Assembly (NCBI RefSeq): GCF_001399755.1
Contig: NZ_LJCP01000014.1
Span: forward strand, 282,872 to 346,871
DNA length: 64,000 nucleotides
Direction: 5' to 3'
Source of the DNA: Thiohalorhabdus denitrificans
GTDB taxonomy: Bacteria > Pseudomonadota > Gammaproteobacteria > Thiohalorhabdales > Thiohalorhabdaceae
Positions 13,955 to 23,127 of the stretch are shown piece by piece. How positions within the stretch are numbered: position 1 is the stretch's first letter; each line of letters begins with the position of its first letter. A program made the position numbers and the translations under genes. The notes beneath the pieces were generated by a model. It was not told the origin of the DNA. It searched no databases and saw nothing but the letters and a program-made list of their open reading frames with translations.

Positions 13955-14164
13955 ATGAGCGACCACGTCTACAAGGCTATCGAGCTGACCGGATCCTCGC
14001 CCAACTCCATGGAGGAGGCGGTCTCCAACGCCATCGCCCGGGCCCACAAGACCCTGCACAATCTCCGCTGGTTCGAGGTGGTGGATACCCGCGGGCACAT
14101 CGAAGAGGGTAGAATCGTCCACTGGCAGGTAACCGTGAAGGTGAACTTCACCCTGGACGAGTGA
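13955..14164 (+). CDS. Dodecin, small flavin-binding protein
   Basis: A 69-residue dodecin, the usual size. The family pattern is clear: [19 protein letters not shown], then an amphipathic helix, [12 protein letters not shown] with the flavin-stacking Trp, and the last strand [11 protein letters not shown]. Dodecins form hollow dodecamers that store and protect flavins. It overlaps or abuts the next gene. Confidence 0.95.
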   Translation: MSDHVYKAIELTGSSPNSMEEAVSNAIARAHKTLHNLRWFEVVDTRGHIEEGRIVHWQVTVKVNFTLDE

Positions 14165-14175
14165 GCGAGGGGCGC

Positions 14176-14541
14176 ATGAGCGATTCAACCAGCGGAACCC
14201 AGGCCCCGGGGGCCGCCTACGCCGGGCACTTCTCCGAGCGGGGCTTCCGCAGCCGGGCCCGGGGCTACCTCCGCCGCGCCGGCCGTGAGGTGGGCGAGAA
14301 GGTGCTCTTCCTCTACTACACCCTGGATGAGCCCGAGCTGCCCGCCTGGGCCCGCTCGGTGATCTACGGGGCACTGGGCTACTTCCTGGCGCCGTGGGAC
14401 GCGGCCCCGGACTTCATCCCGGGAGTGGGCTACGCCGACGACCTCGGCGTGCTCACCGCGGCCCTGGCCACGGTGGCGGTCCACGTCACCCCCGAGGCCC
14501 GGCGACGGGCGCGGGAACAGCTGGACCGCTGGTTGGGGTAG
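14176..14541 (+). CDS. YkvA-family (DUF1232) membrane protein
   Basis: Small protein of 121 residues with the DUF1232 signature LGYFLAPWDAAPDFIPGVGY followed by DDLGVLTAALATVAVHVTPE. The family is membrane-associated, with no firm molecular function. Two starts are possible: ATG 14176 after GAGGGG, or GTG 14161 overlapping the dodecin stop as GTGA. Confidence 0.85.
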   Translation: MSDSTSGTQAPGAAYAGHFSERGFRSRARGYLRRAGREVGEKVLFLYYTLDEPELPAWARSVIYGALGYFLAPWDAAPDFIPGVGYADDLGVLTAALATVAVHVTPEARRRAREQLDRWLG

Positions 14542-14600
14542 CAGGGACCCGCTCCGGCTCAACCCGGCACCGCCGGAAACGGCGCTCCGCGAACAGAAAA

Positions 14601-14630
14601 GGCCCTCGGCGATGCCGAGGGCCTTTTTTT
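14601..14630. terminator. Strong rho-independent terminator, probably bidirectional
   Basis: Perfect hairpin GGCCCTCGG / CCGAGGGCC around a short CGATG loop, followed by seven T on the plus strand and preceded by four A, which serve as a T-run for the minus strand. It sits between the convergent ykvA-like gene and recR. Confidence 0.92.
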
Positions 14631-14659
14631 GGTCGTTAGGACGCCGCACCGGCGGGAGC

Positions 14660-15265
14660 TCAGTCCTCCTCCAGCGAATACCGCCGTGTAAGGGCCCGAT
14701 CGATGGTGGAGCCGTCCACGAACTCCAGCTCGCCCCCCAGGGGCACGCCGTGAGCCAGGCGGGTCACCCGCACCCCCTGCGGCTCCAGACGGTCGTAGAT
14801 GTAATGGGCGGTCGCCTCCCCCTCCACCGTGGCGTTGGTGGCCACCACTACCTCGGTGACCCCCTCCGCGATACGCCGGTCCAGGCCGTCAAAGGGCAGG
14901 TCCTCGGGTCCGATGCCGTCCAGGGGGGAGAGCCGGCCCATGAGCACGTAGTAGGTACCGTTGAAGGAGGCCGCCTGCTCCACGGCCGGGATATCCGAGG
15001 GGCTTTCCACCACGCACAGGAAGGACTGGTCGCGCCGGGAAGAGGCGCAGATGGGGCAGAGCTCGGTATCGGTAAGGTTGTTGCACCGCCGGCAGTGGCG
15101 CACCTCCTCCAGCGCCCGGTCCAGGGCGCGCGCCAATACCCGGCCGCCCTCCCGGTCCCGCTCCAGCAGGTGGAAGACCATGCGCCGGGCGCTCTTGGGC
15201 CCTACCCCGGGCAGGCGCTGCAGGGCCTCGGACAGGGCGTCCAGCGAGGGTACGCGCTCACTCAC
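14660..15265 (-). CDS. recR: Recombination mediator RecR
   Basis: DNA-repair protein of 201 residues that acts with RecF and RecO to load RecA at gaps. It has the N-terminal helix-hairpin-helix LQRLPGVGPKSARRMVFHLL, a four-Cys zinc site CRRCNNLTDTELCPIC, a Toprim domain with VVESPSDIPAVEQA, and the C-terminal LTRLAHGVPLGGELEFVD. It belongs to the minus-strand group with ybaB and dnaX, the usual gammaproteobacterial arrangement, but here a repeat-bearing spacer separates it from ybaB. Confidence 0.97.
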   Translation of the reverse strand: MSERVPSLDALSEALQRLPGVGPKSARRMVFHLLERDREGGRVLARALDRALEEVRHCRRCNNLTDTELCPICASSRRDQSFLCVVESPSDIPAVEQAASFNGTYYVLMGRLSPLDGIGPEDLPFDGLDRRIAEGVTEVVVATNATVEGEATAHYIYDRLEPQGVRVTRLAHGVPLGGELEFVDGSTIDRALTRRYSLEED

Positions 15266-15345
15266 CGTTTCGCTTCTCTCCTATACGGTATAGGAACCGC
15301 CAAGTACGCCCCGCAGGAAACGGCTAACCCCCATACCAGCACGTT

Positions 15346-15413
15346 GTGGGAGCGGCCAGTGGCCGCGACAAACGAGTCCCTTTGAGGGTTGTCGCGGCTG
15401 ATAGCCGCTCCTA
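15346..15413. repeat. Pair of REP-like palindromic units in inverted orientation
   Basis: Two short units in opposite orientation, at about 15346-15371 and 15389-15413. The first reads GTGGGAGCGG then CCGCGACAA, and the second is the complement of GTAGGAGCGG then CCGCGACAA. Each is imperfectly palindromic in itself. This matches the general form of REP elements in gammaproteobacterial intergenic regions. The pair lies between recR and ybaB and could form a large stem-loop in mRNA. Confidence 0.75.
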
Positions 15414-15454
15414 CAGGCACCCTGCATGAGCCGACTACCCAATTCCGCTTTTTG

Positions 15455-15477
15455 CCTTCTTGGCGTCCTTGGCGGTT
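15455..15477. repeat. Solo copy of the TTGGCG-type repeat
   Basis: A copy of the repeat that flanks the GxxExxY gene at 31.9-32.3 kb, with the core TTCTTGGCGTCCTTGGCGGT. No gene accompanies it here, and it sits just before the ybaB stop codon region. Confidence 0.7.
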
Positions 15478-15490
15478 ATTAGGTCTTGGC

Positions 15491-15820
15491 CTATTTGAGC
15501 ATGTCCCCCAGGCCGGGGATGTTGCCCAGGCCGCCGGTGATGTCGCCCATGAGCTCCTGGGTGCGGGTCTCCACCTTGCCCAGGGCGTCGTTCATGGCCG
15601 CGGCCATCAGGTCCTCGAGCATCTCGGCGTCGTTGTCCTCCATGAGCGAGGGATCGATGGTTACCTTGCGCACGGAGTACTTGCAGGTCACGGTCACCTG
15701 CACCATGCCGCCGCCCGCCTGACCGATCACCTCCTCGTCAGCGAGCTGCTCCTGGGCCTTCTGCATCTGTTCCTGCATCTGCTTGGCCTGCTTCATCAGG
15801 CCGCCCATGCCGCCTTTCAT
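15491..15820 (-). CDS. YbaB/EbfC nucleoid-associated protein
   Basis: Small DNA-binding protein of 109 residues. The Met/Gln-rich helix [20 protein letters not shown] is followed by [20 protein letters not shown], the core of the family. The ATG at 15820 has GGAG 6 bases upstream; the frame continues upstream only as a shadow of dnaX. It forms the usual dnaX-ybaB-recR group. Confidence 0.95.
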   Translation of the reverse strand: MKGGMGGLMKQAKQMQEQMQKAQEQLADEEVIGQAGGGMVQVTVTCKYSVRKVTIDPSLMEDNDAEMLEDLMAAAMNDALGKVETRTQELMGDITGGLGNIPGLGDMLK

Positions 15821-15843
15821 CGCTGTCTCCTGCGTGTAGCCGT

Positions 15844-17565
15844 TCAGTTGGAGGTGGGGTCCTGCTCGTCGGGTCGCACCGATTCCACCCGGGCGCCGAA
15901 CTGCTCCTGCAGGACCTGCATGTTGGAGTCCTTCGCCACCGCCTGCTCCGCCGCTTCCTGGCGCTCCCGCTGACGCCGCTCCCGGGCCGCCGCCGGGCTC
16001 TCCGCCTCGGCCCCCTCCCCGAGCTCCTCGATGGCGATCCGCGGCGTGGCGCCGAAATGGGCGCTCAGCGCCGATTCCAGGGCGGCGCGGAAGCGCTCGC
16101 TGCCCGCCGAGAGCAGCTGCTCGGAGGGGAAGGCCAGGCGTACCCGCTCGGCGGTGAACTCCCTGGGCACGGCGAACTCCAGCACCGCCCGCCACGACGG
16201 CGGAACCTCCAGTGTACCCAGGATGCCCTCCCAATCAGAGGCCGGGCCACCCTGCGAGGTTCCCGCCCCCGGGGAGGCGCCGGACCCCGCCTCGGGCGCC
16301 GGGGTGCCGCTCCCGGGAGCGGCCGCCGCGGGCTCGGCCCCCGACGAGGCGCGCCCCGCGGCCTGCCGGGCCGGGCGGGAGCCCTCGGCCTCTCCCGCCG
16401 CCCTTCCGGACGGGGCCGCGCCCTGTGCGCCGGCGGCGGTTTGGGCGGGCGGCTCCCCGCCGCCCGCCTCGAAAGGATCGAAGGCCACCATGCGCAGCAC
16501 GGCCATCTCCAGGCCCACCCGCGGGTCGGGGGCCGCCGCCAGATCGCGCCGCCCCTGCAGGCCGATCTGGTAGAAGAGCTGCACGTCCTCCGGCGCGGTA
16601 GCCGCGGCCAGGGCCTCCAGCCGCCGGCGCTCGTCGGCTACCAGGGTCTCGTCCTCGGCCTCGCGCCCGGGGACCGCCTGCATCACCGCCACCCGGTGCA
16701 GCAGCCCCAGCAGGTCGGCCAGGGCGGCGTCCAGGTCCATGCCGCTGTCGGCCACCTCGGCCACCCGCTCCAGGGCCGCCAGTCCGTCCCGCTCCGCCAC
16801 CGCCTCCAGCAGGGCCAGGACGCGGTCCCGGCTGACGGTGCCGAGCATGTCGCGGACCACCGCGTCGGCCACCCGCCCCTCGCCGAAATTGAGGGCCTGG
16901 TCCAGCAGGGAGAGGCCGTCCCGCAGGCTGCCGTCGGCGGCCCGGGCCAGCAGGTCGAGGGCCTCCGCCTCCGCGGCCACCCCCTCCGCCTCCAGGATGG
17001 TGCCCATGCGCTCGCGGATGCGCTCGGCGCCGATGCGCTTGAGCTCGAACTGCAGGCAGCGCGACAGGATGGTTACCGGGATGCGCGCCGGCTCGGTGGT
17101 GGCGAAGATGAACTTGACGTGCTCGGGGGGCTCCTCGAGCGTCTTCAAAAGGGCGTTGAAGCTGTGGTTGGAGAGCATGTGCACCTCGTCGATGAGGTAC
17201 ACCTTGTAGCGGCCCACCGAGGGCATGTACTGGACGTTGTCCAGCAGGTCGCGGGTGTCGTCCACCTTGGTGCGGGAGGCGGCGTCCACCTCGATCAGGT
17301 CGACGAAGCGGTTCTCCTCGATGGCCCGGCAGCTGTCGCACACGCCGCAGGGCTCGGCGGTGACGCCCGTATCGCAGTTGAGCCCCTTGGCGAGCAGGCG
17401 GCCCACGGTGGTCTTGCCCACCCCGCGGGAGCCGGAGAACAGGAAGGCGTGGCCCACCCGGCCGCTGTCCAGTGCGTTGGTCAGGGCGCGGACCACATGC
17501 TCCTGGCCCACTAGGTCGGGGAACCGCTGCGGACGCCATTTGCGGGCTAGGACCAGATAGCTCAT
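15844..17565 (-). CDS. dnaX: DNA polymerase III subunit gamma/tau
   Basis: Clamp-loader subunit of 573 residues. It begins [20 protein letters not shown], has Walker [10 protein letters not shown] with Lys51, zinc-binding Cys at about 64, 73, 76 and 79, and an [17 protein letters not shown] segment typical of DnaX. The centre (about 385-450) is an Ala/Gly/Pro-rich linker and the C-terminal part is the tau region. No obvious A-rich slippery heptamer for gamma production was noticed. The start at 17565 is fixed by the family N terminus. Confidence 0.95.
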   Translation of the reverse strand: MSYLVLARKWRPQRFPDLVGQEHVVRALTNALDSGRVGHAFLFSGSRGVGKTTVGRLLAKGLNCDTGVTAEPCGVCDSCRAIEENRFVDLIEVDAASRTKVDDTRDLLDNVQYMPSVGRYKVYLIDEVHMLSNHSFNALLKTLEEPPEHVKFIFATTEPARIPVTILSRCLQFELKRIGAERIRERMGTILEAEGVAAEAEALDLLARAADGSLRDGLSLLDQALNFGEGRVADAVVRDMLGTVSRDRVLALLEAVAERDGLAALERVAEVADSGMDLDAALADLLGLLHRVAVMQAVPGREAEDETLVADERRRLEALAAATAPEDVQLFYQIGLQGRRDLAAAPDPRVGLEMAVLRMVAFDPFEAGGGEPPAQTAAGAQGAAPSGRAAGEAEGSRPARQAAGRASSGAEPAAAAPGSGTPAPEAGSGASPGAGTSQGGPASDWEGILGTLEVPPSWRAVLEFAVPREFTAERVRLAFPSEQLLSAGSERFRAALESALSAHFGATPRIAIEELGEGAEAESPAAARERRQRERQEAAEQAVAKDSNMQVLQEQFGARVESVRPDEQDPTSN

Positions 17566-17644
17566 GGGCGGGCCTGCGAGCGCGGGAAGAAGGGGCGGCA
17601 AGGCCGGACGGGTGCCGGCCCTCCCCCTCGGGGAAAGCTGGAGG

Positions 17645-17756
17645 CGGCTCCAGCAAGCCACACCACGGCACACGGGATCACTGCTACCGCTGCTCCCTTC
17701 CGGGCCTGACGGGGTTCACAGCTTACCGTTGCGTGGGGGCCTGCCTTCAGCGCCGC
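17645..17756 (-). ncRNA. ffs: Signal recognition particle RNA (4.5S)
   Basis: On the minus strand the apical SRP signature GTCAGGCCCGGAAGGGAGCA is present, followed by GCGGTAGCAG and the GTGTGCCG segment that closes the asymmetric loop, with CGCAACGGTAAGC on the 5' side. It lies immediately upstream of dnaX, where ffs is often found. The ends are estimated from outer-stem pairing (GGCGGC with GCCGCC) and may be off by several bases. Confidence 0.87.
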
Positions 17757-17815
17757 CATCGATCGGGGTACCCCGGCCGCCCTGGTCGGCGGCGCGTCCG
17801 CCGGGGTGAAGATGG

Positions 17816-17906
<91 letters not shown>

Positions 17907-18088
17907 ATCAGGAAATCGGGGATTTTACGGATCCCGGGCCCCTTTGACAACGGGGCGCGGGCGGCCACCTCCGGACACCGGAAAGGCGCACCGGGAACCG
18001 CCCAAGTCCTTCGCCCCCGGGAATTTTTGGCAGCCTGCCGGAGAAGGGGGTATGGTCGATAGAGGGGCACCCAACCGAGGAGCAGGGC

Positions 18089-19492
18089 GTGCTGCGAACG
18101 GGGACCTACCTCCTGCTGGTGGTGGCCGGCGCCGTGATGCTGCTGGGGAGCCCCGCCGCCCCTCAGGAGGGCCCGCGGCCTGCGGAGCGTCCGGTGGTGG
18201 TCAGCGCCATGGAGGGCGTGATCGGGCCTCCGCAGGCGGACTGGATGCGGCAGAGCCTGGAGCAAGCCACCACTCTGGACGCCCGCGCCCTGGTGCTGCG
18301 CCTGAACACCCCGGGGGGGCTGTCGGACGCCATGCGCGACATCATCCAGACCGTGCTCTCCTCCCCCATCCCCGTGATCACCTGGGTGGCGCCCAGCGGC
18401 AGCCGGGCCGCCAGCGCCGGCACCTACATCTTCTACGCATCCCACGTGGCCGCCATGGCCCCCGGCACCAACCTAGGCGCGGCCACCCCCATCCAGATGG
18501 GCGGCGGGGGCACGCCCGGCAGCCCCGGGGAAGAGCCCGAAGAGGGCCAGGAAGGCGGGGACCAGGCGGAGGAACAGAAGGAAGGCTCCGGCGACCCCGC
18601 CAAGCGCAAGATGGTGGAGGACGCCGTGGCCTATCTGCAGAGCCTCGCCGACCTGCGCGGGCGCAACCGGGACTGGGCGGAGCGGGCCGTGCGTGAGGGG
18701 GCCAGCCTACCGGCCCAAGAGGCGGCGGAGACGGACGTGGCGGACTTCCTGGCCCCCACCCTGGAGGCCCTCCTGGAGGCGGCGGACGGCCGGACCGTGG
18801 AGACCGCCGCCGGCGAGGTCACGCTGGACCTGGAGGGCGCCCCGGTGGAGGAGATCGAGCCGGGCTGGCGCATCCGCCTTTTGCAGATCCTGGCCAATCC
18901 CAACGTGGCCTACATCCTCATGCTCATCGGCATCTACGGGCTCATCTTCGAGCTGGCCAGTCCCGGCGGGATCGTACCGGGGGTGCTCGGGGGAATCAGC
19001 CTGCTGCTGGCCCTGTACGCCTTCCAGGCCCTGCCGGTGAACTACGCCGGGCTGGCGCTCATGGGCCTGGGCATCCTGTTCTTCATCGCCGAGGCCCTGG
19101 TGCCGAGCTTCGGCGCCCTGGGCATCGGCGGCCTCATCGCCTTCGTGCTGGGCTCCATCATGCTCATGGACACGGATACCCCCGCCCTGGAGGTGGCCTG
19201 GCCGGTGATCATCACCGCGGCGGTGATCACCGGGGGCTTCATGCTCACGGTGGCCACCATGGCGGCCCGGAGCCACCACCGGCAATCGGTGAGCGGCACC
19301 GGCCATCTGATCGGCCGGACGGCCCGGGCCATCGACGACCTCGACCCCGAAGGCTGGGTGCGCTTCGAGGGCGAGCGCTGGCAGGCCCGCGCCGCGGAGC
19401 CGGTAGCGGCCGGCGAGGACGTCCGCATCACGGCGGTGAAGGGGCTGACGCTGGAAGTCACCAAACTGGACTCGGCCCACTGGGAGGAATGA
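18089..19492 (+). CDS. NfeD-like membrane serine protease (ClpP class)
   Basis: Long-form NfeD protein of 467 residues. After a signal peptide, a ClpP-fold protease domain carries the nucleophile region APSGSRAASAGTYIFYASHV and a later Lys in AKRKMVEDAVAYLQSLAD, the dyad known from archaeal homologues. Between them lies an acidic Gly/Glu-rich insert at about residues 140-165. Four or five transmembrane helices fill about 275-400, and an OB-fold NfeD domain ends the protein. A GTG start with GAGGAG 6 bases upstream is used. It is followed after 3 bases by slipin, its usual partner, which it may cleave. Confidence 0.9.
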   Translation: MLRTGTYLLLVVAGAVMLLGSPAAPQEGPRPAERPVVVSAMEGVIGPPQADWMRQSLEQATTLDARALVLRLNTPGGLSDAMRDIIQTVLSSPIPVITWVAPSGSRAASAGTYIFYASHVAAMAPGTNLGAATPIQMGGGGTPGSPGEEPEEGQEGGDQAEEQKEGSGDPAKRKMVEDAVAYLQSLADLRGRNRDWAERAVREGASLPAQEAAETDVADFLAPTLEALLEAADGRTVETAAGEVTLDLEGAPVEEIEPGWRIRLLQILANPNVAYILMLIGIYGLIFELASPGGIVPGVLGGISLLLALYAFQALPVNYAGLALMGLGILFFIAEALVPSFGALGIGGLIAFVLGSIMLMDTDTPALEVAWPVIITAAVITGGFMLTVATMAARSHHRQSVSGTGHLIGRTARAIDDLDPEGWVRFEGERWQARAAEPVAAGEDVRITAVKGLTLEVTKLDSAHWEE

Positions 19493-19495
19493 GCG

Positions 19496-20275
19496 ATGGA
19501 AGACCTGATTACCAACCCGCTGGTGATAGCGGGGATCCTCGTTGTCCTGTTCCTGATCGCCGCGCTGCGCATCACGCGCGAGTACGAGCGCGCCGTGATC
19601 TTCCTGCTGGGGCGCTTCTGGAAGGTAAAGGGCCCGGGCCTGATCATCGTCATCCCGATCGTCCAACAGGCGGTCCGGATCGACCTGCGCACGGTGGTCC
19701 TGGACATCCCTTCCCAGGAGATCATCACCCGGGACAACGTCACCGCCTCGGTGAACGCCGTGCTCTACTACCGGGTGCTCGACCCGGAGCGGGCGGTGAT
19801 CCAGGTGGAGTTCTACCGCGACGCCACCCGCGAGCTGGGCCAGACCACCCTGCGCTCGGTGCTCGGCAAGCACGACTTCGACGAACTCCTGGCCAAGCGC
19901 GACGAATTGAACGCCGACATCCAGGAGATCCTGGACTCCCAGACCGACGCCTGGGGCATCAAAGTGACCAACGTGGAGATCAAGCACGTGGAGATCCCGG
20001 ACTCCATGGTTCGGGCCATCGCCCGCCAGGCCGAGGCGGAGCGCGAACGGCGCGCCAAGGTCATCCACGCCGAAGGCGAGCTGCAGGCGGCGGAGAAGCT
20101 GGTGGAGACGGCGGCGCGCATGGAGGAGCACCCCGGCGCCCTGCAGCTGCGCTACCTGCAGACCCTCACCGACATAGCCACCGAGAACAACTCCACCACC
20201 CTGTTCCCCATCCCCATCGACCTGATGAAGCCCTTCTTCCAAGGGGGCTACGGGGAGGGCACCAAGGATTCCTGA
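19496..20275 (+). CDS. Slipin (stomatin/prohibitin family)
   Basis: Membrane-anchored SPFH-domain protein of 259 residues. One N-terminal hydrophobic anchor precedes [20 protein letters not shown], the slipin signature, then the SPFH domain and a coiled-coil region [20 protein letters not shown]. It is paired with the upstream NfeD protease and probably organises membrane microdomains or protein quality control. Confidence 0.94.
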   Translation: MEDLITNPLVIAGILVVLFLIAALRITREYERAVIFLLGRFWKVKGPGLIIVIPIVQQAVRIDLRTVVLDIPSQEIITRDNVTASVNAVLYYRVLDPERAVIQVEFYRDATRELGQTTLRSVLGKHDFDELLAKRDELNADIQEILDSQTDAWGIKVTNVEIKHVEIPDSMVRAIARQAEAERERRAKVIHAEGELQAAEKLVETAARMEEHPGALQLRYLQTLTDIATENNSTTLFPIPIDLMKPFFQGGYGEGTKDS

Positions 20276-20733
20276 GTAGAGCCCGCCCTAGTCCCCGCCG
20301 AGGCTTGCCGAACCGACTTCTGGAAGTTCCGGGACCGGGCCTGTTACTAGGCCCGGGACCATCGGGCGTGCACCAAGCGCGTCTCCGCCGTAACCCCCTC
20401 CAGGCCGCGGGTCCGTACCGCTACGAGCGGTGAAGACCCCCGCTGAACTCGAGCAGGTTCCCGTCCCGAGCCACCACGATCCCGAACGCGTCCAACACGA
20501 GCCCCGGCCGGCAGCCCTCCTTTGCCTTGCTCCCGCCAGGGGCCGGTAGCGGCTTGGTGTACTGCTCACTTTCTCCGAACCCTTGTCCCAGGCCTCTCGC
20601 TCGGTAAGCACTGACCCACGGCAGGCCCCTCACCGTGATAGACTCCACGCCAATCCGCAAAGGGAAGTCCACACACCGGAAGCATCATGTCCATGACGAT
20701 GCATTCAAGCGCCCATCCCCGCCGCCTTACCCC
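20276..20733. other. Long intergenic stretch with a perfect hairpin
   Basis: No convincing gene in about 460 bases. A perfect 8-bp stem CCGGGCCT / AGGCCCGG with loop GTTACT lies at 20335-20356; it has no T-run but could act as a processing or termination structure after slipin. Two overlapping minus-strand frames (20288-20611 and 20421-20672) are short and unlike each other, and are not called as genes. Confidence 0.5.
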
Positions 20734-21600
20734 ATGAAGGCACCCACCCTCGGCATACTGGCGGTCTGCCTGGCGGTCACCCCCCTTTCCGGGTGCGCGC
20801 TCCTTGGCGAGCGCTCGGACCCCCCGGTCAGCCAAACTCGCTTCGAGCAGCGCATGGAAGCCCTGGAAGAGCGCCTTTTGGAGGAGCACCAGCGGCATGA
20901 GACGGCCACCAAGACGGAGCGGCGCCGGGCCAGGCAAGTGCAGGCCCGCATGGCGGCGACCCGGGACCACCTGGAGGCCATCGACGGGGAGCTGACCCGG
21001 CAGGGGATACGGCTGCGCCGCGTGGAGACCATGCTGGAAGCCGTCCACGGCCCCAATCCTGGCTCGGAGGATCCGAACAGTCCGGAGGTGGTGGAGCTGG
21101 ACAAGGCGGCCGGCCCCCACCTGATCACCCTGGGGCGAACCGAGTGGGTGGGCTTCCCCACCCTGGACTTCGCCCTGCAGGCTCGCATCGACTCCGGGGC
21201 CGAGACCGCCTCCCTGTCCGCCACGCAGATGCAGGAGTTCGAGCGGGAGGGCGAGGAATGGATCCGCTTCCGACTGGCCCTGAGCGACGAGGAGCACGAA
21301 TTCCCGGAACGGGCCCGGGGCCGGGAGCTGGAGGCCCCCATCGTCCGCCGGGTACGGATCATCCAGGCCTCCGGCACCACCACGCGGCCGGTGATCCGGC
21401 TGCCCGTGCGCGTGGGGCCCATCACCCAGCGGGCCGAGTTCACCCTGGAGGATCGTACCCGGCTGTCCTATCCCGTCCTGCTGGGGCGGGACTTCATCCG
21501 TGACCTCGCCGTCATCGACGTCAGCCGGGAGATGATTCACGACCGACCCGAGTACCCGGGGGCCGCCGAAGAGGAGAACGGAGAGGACAATGGCTCCTAG
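20734..21600 (+). CDS. Lipoprotein of the 'ATP-dependent zinc protease' (retropepsin-like) family
   Basis: Exported lipoprotein of 288 residues with lipobox LSGC. A charged helical region (about 30-110) precedes an aspartic-protease-like domain that contains ARIDSGAETASLSA and ends VLLGRDFIRDLAVIDV, the pattern of PF05618. The ATP-dependent zinc protease name is historical; the D-S-G-A motif points to an aspartic retropepsin-like fold. The ATG at 20734 starts the leader peptide. It is first in an operon with an inactive transglutaminase and a RimK-like ligase, a set conserved in many proteobacteria. Confidence 0.85.
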   Translation: MKAPTLGILAVCLAVTPLSGCALLGERSDPPVSQTRFEQRMEALEERLLEEHQRHETATKTERRRARQVQARMAATRDHLEAIDGELTRQGIRLRRVETMLEAVHGPNPGSEDPNSPEVVELDKAAGPHLITLGRTEWVGFPTLDFALQARIDSGAETASLSATQMQEFEREGEEWIRFRLALSDEEHEFPERARGRELEAPIVRRVRIIQASGTTTRPVIRLPVRVGPITQRAEFTLEDRTRLSYPVLLGRDFIRDLAVIDVSREMIHDRPEYPGAAEEENGEDNGS

Positions 21601-21611
21601 CGCGGATTCCC

Positions 21612-23126
21612 ATGCCCCGCACTAGTTTTTACGTTCTTGTGGGCGTCCTGCTTGCGGTGGGCCTGGCCATGACCCTCCACCGCCACTTGGTGATGGAGGT
21701 GCCTCTCCTGCCGGGTGAGGAGCGGGAGGTCTGGGAAGTGGAGGCCGTGGTCACCTTCCAGGCCCAGGGGGACCCCGTGAAGGCCTCCCTCGCCATCCCC
21801 GCCAGCCCGCCCGGATTCCGCCTGCTGACCGAGAGCACCGCCTCCACGGGCTACGGCCTCAACTACCTCGACGAGGAAGGCGGCCGTCGCGCCCAGTGGA
21901 CGAAACGCCGGGCAACCGGCACTCAGCAGCTGTACTACGCCGCCCAGTTCCTGGTGGCGCCCGGGGATCCGCCGCCCCCGCCCATCCCGCCCCGGCCACC
22001 CCGCACCGTGGTCTGGGAGAGCCCCCTGGGGGCGGCCGCCAAGGAGGTGCTCGACCAGGCCCGGCAGCGCTCCGCGGACCCCTTGAGCCTCGCCCGCGAG
22101 CTCGCCAGCCGTCTGGCCGACCCCGGCGACGACGAGAACGTCCAGCTTTTGGCCAAGCGCTTCGATGCCCCCGACCTCCTGGTGCGGCTGCTCCACCAGG
22201 CCGGGATCAGCGCCCGGACGGTGGAAGGGCTGCGCCTGCGGGACAGCCGCCGGCGGCAGAGCACGGAGACCTGGGTGACCGTGCACGACGCGGAAGCGGG
22301 GCGGCTGCTGATCAACCCCCGCGACGGCAGCACGGGCCGGCCCGAGGACCTCCTCCTCTGGGGCACGGGGCACGCGCCGCTGCTGGAGGTGGAAGGCGGG
22401 AAGGACTCGCGCGTCCTGTATTCCATGATCCAGCGCAGCATCCCCGCCTCCTCGGCCATGCAGGACCAGCTCCGCGAGGAGAGCCTGCTGGACTTCTCCA
22501 TCCACTCGCTGCCCCTGGGCGAGCAGGCCCTGTTCAAGAACATCCTGCTGATCCCGGTGGGGGCCCTGATGGTGGTGCTGCTGCGGATCCTGGTGGGCAT
22601 CCAGACCTCCGGCACCTTCATGCCGGTCCTGATCGCCCTGGCCTTCATGCAGACCACCCTGACCACGGGCCTGATCGCCTTCGTCCTCATCGTCGGCACC
22701 GGCCTGCTGATCCGCAACTACCTGTCGCGCCTGAACCTGCTTCTTGTGGCCCGGGTGTCGGCGGTGATCATCACCGTGATCCTGATCATCTCCCTCTATT
22801 CCCTCCTGGCATACCGCCTCGGGGTCAACCAGGGGCTGGTGATCACCTTCTTCCCCACCATCATCCTCTCCTGGACCATCGAGCGCATGTCCATCCTGTG
22901 GGAGGAGGAGGGCGCCTGGGAGGTCCTGATCCAGGGCAGCGGCAGCCTGCTCACCGCCGTGCTCGCCTACCTGGCCATGAGCGAGCCCCTGGTGCGCCAC
23001 CTGAGCTTCAATTTCCTCGGCGTGCAGCTGATCCTCATGGCCGTGGTGCTCCTGCTCGGCAGCTACACGGGCTACCGGCTGTCCGAGCTGCACCGCTTCC
23101 GGCACCTCGGCGAGGAGCGGGGCTGA
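21612..23126 (+). CDS. Inactive transglutaminase-like 7TM membrane protein
   Basis: Membrane protein of 504 residues. One N-terminal helix is followed by a periplasmic transglutaminase-like domain (DLLVRLLHQAGISARTVEGL; no Cys at the usual catalytic place) and then about seven transmembrane helices from residue 310 onward. It is in the operon with the zinc-protease lipoprotein before it and the ATP-grasp ligase one base after it. The three are thought to act together, perhaps in modifying or sensing the envelope; the molecular role is not settled. Confidence 0.85.
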   Translation: MPRTSFYVLVGVLLAVGLAMTLHRHLVMEVPLLPGEEREVWEVEAVVTFQAQGDPVKASLAIPASPPGFRLLTESTASTGYGLNYLDEEGGRRAQWTKRRATGTQQLYYAAQFLVAPGDPPPPPIPPRPPRTVVWESPLGAAAKEVLDQARQRSADPLSLARELASRLADPGDDENVQLLAKRFDAPDLLVRLLHQAGISARTVEGLRLRDSRRRQSTETWVTVHDAEAGRLLINPRDGSTGRPEDLLLWGTGHAPLLEVEGGKDSRVLYSMIQRSIPASSAMQDQLREESLLDFSIHSLPLGEQALFKNILLIPVGALMVVLLRILVGIQTSGTFMPVLIALAFMQTTLTTGLIAFVLIVGTGLLIRNYLSRLNLLLVARVSAVIITVILIISLYSLLAYRLGVNQGLVITFFPTIILSWTIERMSILWEEEGAWEVLIQGSGSLLTAVLAYLAMSEPLVRHLSFNFLGVQLILMAVVLLLGSYTGYRLSELHRFRHLGEERG

Positions 23127-23127
23127 G

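Noticed and set aside
15844..17565. Programmed frameshift in dnaX giving gamma
   Set aside because: No A-rich slippery heptamer was noticed in the coding strand.
20421..20672. Possible gene remnant on the minus strand (also 20288-20611)
   Set aside because: Short, mutually inconsistent frames with no recognisable domain; the spacer is better left unassigned.
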